This document shows positions 26,201-34,700 of a stretch of 64,000 bases of DNA, one piece after another (the stretch's first letter is position 1; the number at the start of each line of letters is the position of its first letter). The notes under the pieces were generated by a model. That model was not told where the DNA came from. It ran no database searches and saw only the letters and a list, made by a program, of their open reading frames with translations. Origin of the DNA: Roseivirga sp. BDSF3-8 (GTDB lineage: Bacteria; Bacteroidota; Bacteroidia; Cytophagales; Cyclobacteriaceae); assembly GCF_041449215.1 (NCBI RefSeq), contig NZ_JBGNFV010000001.1, positions 3,861,001 to 3,925,000 of the forward strand, in the 5' to 3' direction. Made by a program: the position numbers and the translations under genes.

Positions 26201-27666
26201 AGTAATGCAACGCGCTTACCGGGGGCAATACCATATTTGGTTTGCAGCACTCTGGCAAAGGCATTACTTTTTTGGTCAAGGGCATTATAAGTTAAACAAG
26301 TGTCTTTATAGACTACAGCTTTCTTTCCACCATTTTCAGCTACCTGGTACGAAAACAGGTCTAAAATAATAACATCCTCTACCTTTTCATTCCACTCTAC
26401 ATCAGAAGATAATATTGAGCTGTTTTGCTCCAGAGAGAGTTTTCTGTTCAGATAGCTTTTCCATTGCTGACCAATCCATGATATCACCTCCGGGCTAAAC
26501 CTGCCTTCAGCATAATAGAGATCAGTCCAAATAGCATCCGGTTTCTCCTGAATAATCATTTTAAGCCTGTAAGGCTCGGAAACCTCAGAAAAGTCAGTGA
26601 CGGAGTATGTAATATCACCCTTTACCGGCGTGTAGCATGCCTCGGGTATGGTAATTATACCATATGCAATAGATGCATCGCTGCTTTGTCCGGCATTTTC
26701 AAAACTGAAGAAATCATCCCAATCCATTATTGCTTCGTCCTCTTCCCTGAGTTTTGAAAAGAAGGCTTCATCTTCTAAAGCTGGTTCGAGAGTCAAAGGC
26801 AGGGTTTTGGTCATAGCGCCCAGGGCACCCTCTAATTCTTCATAAATCCGGTTAAACCGGCTGATGCCAAGTGTGATAGAGTCCTGATTATCATAAGCGT
26901 ACAGGAATTTTGAAAATAACCCAATCATAAGCTGGGACATTTCCAGATCTTCCTTTGCTGCCAGTTTAGCCAAGGCATCTTTAATTTCTGCAGTCAAATA
27001 CACCCTGTGCTTTTTCAGGCAGGGTGTACCTGTTTCTTCACCTTCAAAAGGAATGATGCGATTGTTAAGGTCCTTGTTTTGGAATTTCTTCCAGAAATGA
27101 AGGCCTTCAGCTTCCGGATCCTGCAGGAGGTCGTCTTGCCACTGAATATAATTTTCATAAGGCAATACTTCTTCACCAGATAGGTTTCCGTTACAAGCTG
27201 CAAAAAAATCATGGAGCAAAAGATCCATGCTCTTCAGGTCCAGCAATATGGGATGGGACCTGATCCATAATTGAGATTCTGTATCTGTAGTTTTAATCCA
27301 CAGAAGTTCCAGGGCATTGTTGCTCTCCTCAGGTGAGGCTTCACACCATGATAACTTTTTCTCATGTATGGCTTTTTCCTGCTCATCCTCGCGGATAAGG
27401 TCCAGGACTTCCAGTGAATACGAAACCTGATTTTCTTCCTGCTGTAATGGGTATTCAAAGGCTGCAGCCTTAACAAGCTTGAATCGGAGTACGTTGTATT
27501 TACGCCCCAGTTGCTCCATTGCCTCAACAATATGATTATGCGTTAATTGACCACTAACGTTGGCGCATACTACAGTATAGGGATTAGCTGATTTTTTGGA
27601 GATATTCCAAATACGTTGTTGAACAGGAGAAAGAGTATATTGTTTAGGTTGTTCTAAGCTTTCCAT
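23209..27666 (-). CDS. NRPS5: C-like(inactive)-A(Asn)-T-C
   Basis: 1485 residues. The N-terminal 420 residues have the C-domain fold, but the active motif reads HPILLDL (about 139-145) in place of HHxxxDG, so the catalytic His is Pro. Then come A (A3 near 585, YIIFTSGSTGRPKGV), T (GGNSLTFS, 972) and a C domain with HHIIGDN (1165). The A code DLTKVGEVGK is the Asn type (Asp codes have H, I in place of E, V). NRPS4 already ends with a D-residue-accepting C domain, so the dead N-terminal domain is spare for condensation. This is the position described for interface domains that dock SyrP-type hydroxylases, and such a hydroxylase gene lies immediately upstream. The acidic tail EAEEEDEF may be a docking peptide. 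Confidence 0.95.
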   Translation of the reverse strand: MESLEQPKQYTLSPVQQRIWNISKKSANPYTVVCANVSGQLTHNHIVEAMEQLGRKYNVLRFKLVKAAAFEYPLQQEENQVSYSLEVLDLIREDEQEKAIHEKKLSWCEASPEESNNALELLWIKTTDTESQLWIRSHPILLDLKSMDLLLHDFFAACNGNLSGEEVLPYENYIQWQDDLLQDPEAEGLHFWKKFQNKDLNNRIIPFEGEETGTPCLKKHRVYLTAEIKDALAKLAAKEDLEMSQLMIGLFSKFLYAYDNQDSITLGISRFNRIYEELEGALGAMTKTLPLTLEPALEDEAFFSKLREEDEAIMDWDDFFSFENAGQSSDASIAYGIITIPEACYTPVKGDITYSVTDFSEVSEPYRLKMIIQEKPDAIWTDLYYAEGRFSPEVISWIGQQWKSYLNRKLSLEQNSSILSSDVEWNEKVEDVIILDLFSYQVAENGGKKAVVYKDTCLTYNALDQKSNAFARVLQTKYGIAPGKRVALLLERSEWLPVAIWGVLKAGAAYIPIDTAYPSERIEQILESGSCSAVITTKDVAATAGLTHEEPVLYIGEELIEGVSEERVPTNISSKDLAYIIFTSGSTGRPKGVMISHGSFSNYIQWANAYYTPNGERGNWGLLTSIAFDLTITCLFASLTRGQQLIIADKEKSMAQILQEFTSPGSGFEVDILKLTPSHITMLKNLGQTTTSLKKVVLGGEALEKEHVQTLFSWNPEIEIYNEYGPTETTVGCVVKKLSPSDDRILIGKGVANTDLCILDHKLQQVEEGMAGELYIGGKGLAEGYLGQEELTKKVFTTLHSDPSGAKWYKSGDLVRLTLGGDLEYLGRVDKQIKIRGFRIEPAEIQAALQQFEGVSQSYISVMEQDNQKLLVAFILTENSINETNIQEGLKAKLPAYMIPGMLVQVDNFPITTNGKTDDKALLQIAHQQKAKSEQAYIAPRTPLEQQLADIWKEILPQDKVSITDDFFNLGGNSLTFSQLLLRIRQKMEIKVSFTDFFEYTTLEKQASYLAGAETGEAEKAIGKAPESEYYPLSPSQYGIWKAAQAEGSNIAYNMPILFQVEGQIDLTAMERAIERLITIHESLRTVFVPVADAGVGQKVLSAGTFTDILEIIDVDSESTEDSLSGLFREKIRKPFDLANGPLIRFQLFRVSDASYYFLFNMHHIIGDNWTMKLFFHQFFKAYLSFEQGNEPELLHPEFQYKDYSVWLQDKLQSSEGQKMEDYWLASFEEEPEPLNMPTDHVRPETRKYEGVTINTAFDEEETRILREFTKKHDGTLFMSLMVLLNAVYHKYTGQQDLVIGSPIAGREHEGLEEQIGLFVNTLALRNNFEPDVQINDLYSTVRKNTLAGYANQLYPFDTLLNKLDYPAQPGRSPLFDVMIVLQNVPYKPSEEAPETLSIREMKFDWGSSKYDFCYFFVEDEDRVRIHLEYDSELYNNETVQKLLENIKYVVTQLPSAKSLTDIALQTEASEAEEEDEFLSQMMNM

Positions 27667-27705
27667 TGGTGAAATCAGGTATTAATGTATCAATCTGGGA
27701 AGGAA

Positions 27706-28749
27706 TCAGGCTAAAGTTTCAGCTTCCGGTGCGAACTGTTCTTCACTCATTGGTTCCAGCAACGAAACCAGAATCTGGCGATCTCCTTTAAAAGGCATCC
27801 TGCCATGTGCCATCAACATATTATCCAGGTAAAGCAAGTCTCCCTTTTCCCAGGGAAAAACAATCATGCTTTCATCCCATGCTGCTTTAAGCTCCTTAAA
27901 TTCCTCTTTTGAAATGGGTGAGCCGTCGCCAAAGTAGGTGTTAAACGGCAAGGCATCTTCTCCAACCATTTCCCTGAAATGGTCCTCTAAGGTGTATTGA
28001 TTAAAGAAAAATCCATGATTAAACCACACTAGCTCATTGCTGTAGGGGTGCTGGTAAATGGCCTGCTTTTTCCAATCAATACGTAATTCGTTTTCTCCTA
28101 TCCAGGAGAAGTTCATATTGTTTCGCTTACATTCTGCCTCTACCGCAGCTTTGTCTTCAGTCTGAAATACCTCCTGCCAGGACAGGCCAAGTTTTGAAGA
28201 TAGATTTCGTACATACTTTATTCCCAGCCTGCCGAATTTTTCTCTAAGCTGCGGACTTAGTTTGCTCAATACCTGCCGTGTATCAGCAACCGGTGTTTCT
28301 CCTTGTTCATCTGCCGGGATTATACAGCAGAAGATGGCTTTCATGGGCCAGGTCATTGCATATGAAGACTCAGTATGCATGTTGATCATCTGGTCGGCCG
28401 GGTGAGTGGTTGAATGATACACTTTATCGGTAACCTCATAGCGTGGTGATGACCTCATGGTATAATTCAAAGAGTTAAGCTCAAGTTTATCTACTACAGC
28501 TTTAAACTTTTCGCGGGTATCCACTGCAAAGCCCCTGAAAAGGATCCCTCCGTATTTTTTCAGCAGTGTATTGACCTCTGATTCATTTTCTTTGATCCAC
28601 CCCTGCAGGGATACGCCACTCATCAGTGCTTTGACCATTATAGGGCCGCCTTCTGGTAGAGCCGGTGTTTTTTCTACCAGTTTCTGTTGAGTGTTTACAG
28701 TATTAGTTTTAAGGTTAGAGAGACCTTTTCTTATTTTCCTTGGTTTCAT
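27706..28749 (-). CDS. SyrP/TauD-type Fe(II), 2-oxoglutarate-dependent hydroxylase 2
   Basis: 347 residues. Double-stranded beta-helix oxygenase with likely iron ligands H125, E127 (MHTESSY) and H315 (AHGRMPF), and R324 for 2-oxoglutarate. YGGILFRGF near 66-74 is the usual TauD/SyrP N-terminal strand. H-x-E rather than H-x-D is normal in the SyrP/AsnO branch, which hydroxylates the beta carbon of Asp or Asn, free or carrier-bound. It lies 38 bases after NRPS4 and 39 before the Asn-loading NRPS5, so beta-hydroxylation of Asn is the best guess. It shares layout with hydroxylase 1 but is clearly divergent in sequence. Confidence 0.88.
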   Translation of the reverse strand: MKPRKIRKGLSNLKTNTVNTQQKLVEKTPALPEGGPIMVKALMSGVSLQGWIKENESEVNTLLKKYGGILFRGFAVDTREKFKAVVDKLELNSLNYTMRSSPRYEVTDKVYHSTTHPADQMINMHTESSYAMTWPMKAIFCCIIPADEQGETPVADTRQVLSKLSPQLREKFGRLGIKYVRNLSSKLGLSWQEVFQTEDKAAVEAECKRNNMNFSWIGENELRIDWKKQAIYQHPYSNELVWFNHGFFFNQYTLEDHFREMVGEDALPFNTYFGDGSPISKEEFKELKAAWDESMIVFPWEKGDLLYLDNMLMAHGRMPFKGDRQILVSLLEPMSEEQFAPEAETLA

Positions 28750-28787
28750 AGCTAAATATTTTAATCGAGTGACTTCCTGTTAACCAA

Positions 28788-31700
28788 TTATGATGTTTTT
28801 AACATACTGAGTCTGTTCTGTCTTCCTGATTTGCGGAATGATTTCCGTATCTCTTCAACTTTGCGTAGTTGTTCATCAACCATCTGATGAGGGTTGTCCA
28901 CAAATGCTTCCATCATTTGAGAGAAAATTTGTTTGATACGGCTAACATCTTTCACACTATACTTTTCAGGGTGGTAAACAAACCGTATTTTCAGCATATC
29001 CGGCTCAGGGAGTACATGGATTGTAAAGTCAAAACTATTTGGCTCATAAGCCTTGATGCCTGTTAGTTCCCACGGAGATTCACCTTCACTATCTACAGGG
29101 TAGTTTCTGAAAACCATGATATGGTCAAATAATTTACCGTCAGGATGTAGCCTTTGAAGATTTGCCAATTGGGTATAATGGTAAGGCATTCCTTCAATTG
29201 CCTGATTTCTGAGGGCTCCAATCAGGTTAGATACAGATTCATTTTCCTCAAACCGGATTCTGACAGGCATGGTATTAATAAATAAGCCTACCATTCCTTC
29301 CACACCTTCCAGGTCTGAGGGGCGGCCGGATACCACTGTTCCGAACACCACGTCATGGCGATCATTCGTTTGGGCCAGATATATACTCCAAAGCGCCTGA
29401 ATTACCTCATTTAAGGTCGTCCGGCTGTTCCGGATCATGGCTTCAAGGTTATGGAAAAGCTCTCCTTCAAGCCTTATTTCTTCGTATTGCAGATCGCGTG
29501 AGGACTCATTGAATGTTTGCTCAGTTTTACTTATACCTATGCTGGTGCTATACTGGTATCCTTGCAAAAGCTTTCTCCAATATTCTTCACCTTTTTCCTG
29601 CGGGTAGTTTTCCAGCCAATTGATGTAATTCTCAAATGGCTCCAGGTCGGGTAACAATGGCTGCACTTCTGACCTGAATGCAGTATAGAGCTTTTGAAAG
29701 TCATTCATTATAATGGGTATACACCACCCATCCATAATAATATGATGATAGCTTAAAATAAATTCGAACTCATCATGTGCTAACTGGAATAGCCGGAACC
29801 GAATTGGCAACTCTTCTGTGAGCCTAAAACCCTTTTCCCTGTCTTCCTCTGCAAACTTATCGAGTCGGAATTCTTTGTCTGACGACGAAAGATCCTTAAT
29901 AACTTCAAAGTTGTACACAGGTGCTATATCAGATATGACTGCCTGAACGGGTTGTGAGGCAAGATCATCTCTGAAAAGGCTTCGCATTACCGGATGGCGG
30001 TCGGATAATGCCTTCACGGTTTTGTGAAAAGTCTCGGGGCAGATATCACCTTTCAGGCGATATCTCATCTGTTCGAAGTAAGCACTGGTCTTAGGGAAAC
30101 GGATATGGTGGAAAAAGAAGCTTTGCTGAAGCGGGCTAAGTCCATAGACATTTTCCAGTTTATATTTTTGCTGGAAAGAAATCAGCGATGACATTGACAA
30201 GCCGACAGTCCTGAAGTCACTGGGAGTAAGGAATGTCTTTTCGACCTTAGTCAGATTTTCTCCAAATTCGAGGAGGTTTGTTTTCCATGCTTCGACAAGA
30301 GCATTAATGACCTCCGCTGAGTATTGATTTTTATTATACTTTATACTGAACTGGAGTTTTTTATCCACCAAGGCTGCAGTAAAGTCTATACTAAACAGCC
30401 TATCCTGTTCGGCTGCACGCTCTTTTCCACGGGCCTCTGTACTTAGAGTAATGCTGCTGCCTTGTTCTTTTTCACCGGAATCAAACTGGCCCAGGTAGTT
30501 AAAGCACATTTGCGGATCTTCCGTCATGCTTCTACCAGAAAGGTATTTTGCAATACCGTAATTGCTACCGGCACGTTGGAACCTGCGCAGTCTCTCCTTA
30601 ATATCTATGAGATAAAGCAAGAGATCCTGATCCTTAACCTCAGGAAGTAAGACAGGGTATATTGCTGTAAACCAACCTACTGTCCTGCTTAGGTCCAGGT
30701 GTTTGATTGCATCACGGCCATGGCTTTCCATCATGAGGCTGACTTCGCCATTACCTACATTTTGCTGAATAGCCATATTTAGGGCTGCGATCAGAATATC
30801 CTGCAAGTCAGTTCCAACCCACTGGTTAGCTGCTTGCTGGATGGCCGCGATCTGCCGTTCGCCTACTTCCCCCTGGCAGGTACAAACATCTTCTTCAAGA
30901 TTGTTTTTTGTTTCCTTCTTAAATGAAAGATTAGTTATAGAGGTTTTATCAATATTCCACAGATCAAGACTATTGCTCACCCGATCGCTGTGTTGCATCT
31001 CTGTTAAAGTTTCTGACCAACGCTTATAACTGTGAGTTCTGCTCAGAGCAGGCATTTTAGTGCCATTAGTAAGCGCCTGGTAGATGTCTTTGAAATCATC
31101 AATGATGATTCGCCATGACACACCATCTACAATAAGGTGATGGGCAAATAGTAAGAGTCTGTCCTGGTCCTTTAAGCGGAATAATGCAGCACTGAACAAG
31201 GGCCCATCTACTAGAGAAATATCAGACTGGTGTTGCGTGGCCAGTTTGTCTATTTCTTCGCTATATCCGTCAAAAGTGTGGTTTTGAAGATCGTGAACAA
31301 AAAAGTTAACCTTGGATTCATCTTGTACCAGTTGCTTCCACGTGCCTTCATCATTTTTGTAAACTGCACGGAGCATATCGTGCGCGTCACATAAGGCTTT
31401 TAAAGTAAGGTTAATCTTTTCCTGGTCAAAACGTTCGCCTACCAGAACTACAGATTGGTTATAATGATGATTATACTTGCTTACCTTTTCAAAGAAATAA
31501 TGCTGAACCGGACTCAAAGGGAGTTCACCAATAACTCTCTCTTCCTCGGTTTGAGTATGACCTTTGCTTAGCTGCTTTGCCATTTCCCTGAGGCCTGAAT
31601 ATCGCATGACCAACGGAACCGTCAGGCTATAGTCATGTTTCTTCAGTAATGAAACCAGTTGTATTGCTTTAATAGAGTCTCCCCCAAGCGCAAAGAAATC

Positions 31701-34700
31701 ATCGCCGAGTCCGGGTTGGAGAACGTTTAATAATTGCTCCCATATAGACGCTAAAATTATTTCACCATGTGTTTCAGGTGATTGGTATGCAGGGCGTCCA
31801 TTTTCCTGTTCATGGTAAAGCCCGGCAATTTCTAATGGTTGCTGATGTAGCTTGTTTCTATAGACTTGTAAGCTTTCCTCATCGTTTGCCGTAAGTACCT
31901 TTAATTCAGAAAGAGGGAAATCCGGGTATGTTGTAGCCTTTTCGAGAAGCAACCTGAAATGTTCTTTCAGCTTGTAAATCGTTTCTGTGTCATATAGGTC
32001 AGAGTTAAACTCCATTCGTAAGTACAGGCCTTCTTCTGTTTCGGCAAAGAACCAGGTCAGATCAAATTTACTTCCTTCTACCCCTAAATTTAGTGGGCTT
32101 ACAAGAATGTCCGTGTCCGAAGAGGATGTGTTTTCCAGGTTCAGATCACCAGTATTCTGTAACACGAGCATCATGTCAAACAAGGGACTTCTGCTCACGT
32201 CTCTTTTCAGTTTAAGTTCCTCAACCAGTTGGTCAAAAGGATACAACTGATTTTCAAATGCTTTTTTGTCCTGCTCTGCAGTGTTCTTAAGTAATTGTAT
32301 AAAGGTGTTCTTTGGGTTAAAGCGGGTTCGGACAGCCAGGGTATTCACATAGAACCCTATTTGTTTTTCCAGCCCTGTTCCGTCACGTCCTGCCACAGGA
32401 ACCCCTATGATAGTATCATTAAGATGTGTGTATTGACTAATAAGGCCATTTAATACTGAATGTAACCCCATAAACAGGGTCACACCATTTTGTTGGCAGG
32501 TTGCCTTTAACCCTTTGAGTAATTGTGCATCAATAAGGAAGTCAGCCTTAGAACCATTATAGGTTTTTACCGCAGGCCTGTCTTTCTGAACCCCGAGGTC
32601 TGTGCGAAGCCATCCTTCTTCAAACTGGCTCTTCCAGTACTCGCCTTGTTCTTTTAATTTTCCTGATTTAACCTGCTCTCCAAACCAAACCGCGTAATCC
32701 GTATACTGGAAAGGCAGACTGCCTATATCAGCTTTTGTGCCTTGACTGGCTGCCTGGTAATATCTAGTAATTTCACTGAAGAAAATATTCATGGACCAAC
32801 CGTCACTGATAATATGATGCATGACATAACTGAAGATATATGCATCATCTTTCCAGCGTATAAGGTTGATCTTAAATAGTGGCAGATTGCTCAGGTCGAA
32901 TTTAGAATCATTCATCTGCCGGACACGCGTGATGATATCCGCCTCAGAGAGATTCTGATTACTGAAGTCATGATAGCTGAAGCATTCCTCCAGATCATAA
33001 ACTTCATGCACTTTCTGAAATACTTCCTCGTCGACTTTATTAAAAGAAGTTCGCAGGCTGCTATGTCTTTTAATAAGGCTTTCAAGAGCCAGCTTCATTA
33101 TTTCCGGATCTACATCCCTGCAAATAACGAAGGCATTGTATATATTATAAGTGGTACTGCCTTCTTCCATTTGCTGTAGTACCCAAAGCCTCTTTTGAGC
33201 TGGAGATAGGGGATAGTGTTCTCTTTCTCCTGCCAGGGGTATTATTGTCTCGAGGTTTTCATCTGCACCACTTATAACCGTTGCCAGCTCTGCCAGTACG
33301 GGGTGGGCAAAAATATCACTTAGTTTAAGGCTAGCTCCCAGTCTTTCCCTGATGCGGGAAACAAGTTGCGTGGCCTTAAGGCTATGTCCTCCTATTTCGA
33401 AGAAATTATCTTTTTTACCGACCCTGGAAAGGCCAAGGATTTCCATCCATATTTGTGCAAGCTGCACCTCAGTAGAGGTCTCAGGAGCAACATATTCCGT
33501 TGCATTATCCTGTACAATATCGGAGGGATCAGGAAGTTTCTTGGTGTCAACTTTACCATTAGAGGTCAGCGGTATTTCATCAACAGGAACAAAGTAGGAG
33601 GGGATCATATAGCCTGGTATCAATTCCTGTATAAAAATACGTAGGTCTTTTGCAGACAAATTGTCTTCAGTCGTATAATAAGCTACGAGATACGCCTGGC
33701 CTGCATCATCTTTTCGGGTAGTGACGACGGCATCTTTTACTCCCTTATTTTTCAGGAGGTTAGACTCTAGTTCGCCTAGTTCAATCCGGTGACCTCTGAT
33801 CTTAACCTGGCTATCTATTCTTCCCAGGTATTCTAATTCTCCATTCGCCAGAATCCGGGCAAGGTCACCGGATCTGTATACTTTTTGCCCTTTCAATAAA
33901 GGCACTTCTGTAAATTTTTCTTTTGTAAGGTCCGGTCTGTTCAGGTAGCCCTGCGCAACGCCCTCACCATATACGTATAGCTCTCCACTTACACCACGGG
34001 GAACTATGCACTGGTTCTGATCCAGTACAAAACAACCCAGCGTAGGAATAGGACGGCCGATACTGCTGATATTGTTTTCTATTTCATGCAGCGTGATTTG
34101 TTTGTATGTAACATGAACGGTGGTTTCCGTTATGCCATACATGTTTATTAGCTGTGTATCAGAGTATTTTTCATACCAGTTCCTGAGCTTAACAGGGGCC
34201 AGTGCTTCTCCGCCATATACTATCATCCGGAGGGCAGAAAGTTTATCATTACTCCGGTGGTCTACTTCAGCCAGACGGTAAAAGGCTGAAGGAGTTTGAT
34301 TGAGAATAGTAACGTTATCTTCTTTAAGCAGCTTGTAAAACCCTTCTGTGTCCTTAGCTGTCATGGCTGGCACAACTACTACCTTACCGCCATATAGTAA
34401 TGCTCCATACATTTCCCATACTGAAAAATCAAAGCAGTAAGAATGAAACAGAGTCCATACATCGTTCTGGTCAAAATCGAAGAGGTTTGCTTCATTGAAG
34501 AGTAGCCTGATAACGTTTCGGTGGCAAACCTTTACCCCTTTGGGCTTACCTGTAGTTCCGGATGTGTATATTATATAGGCTAATGATTCTCCATCTGTAT
34601 TTACATCGGTAGGCAGGGAGGAAATTTTATCGCCTTTCGCAATAAATTCACTGAGTACCGATTCTGTAACTTCAACTTTACTGTTAGAGTCTTCCAGGAT

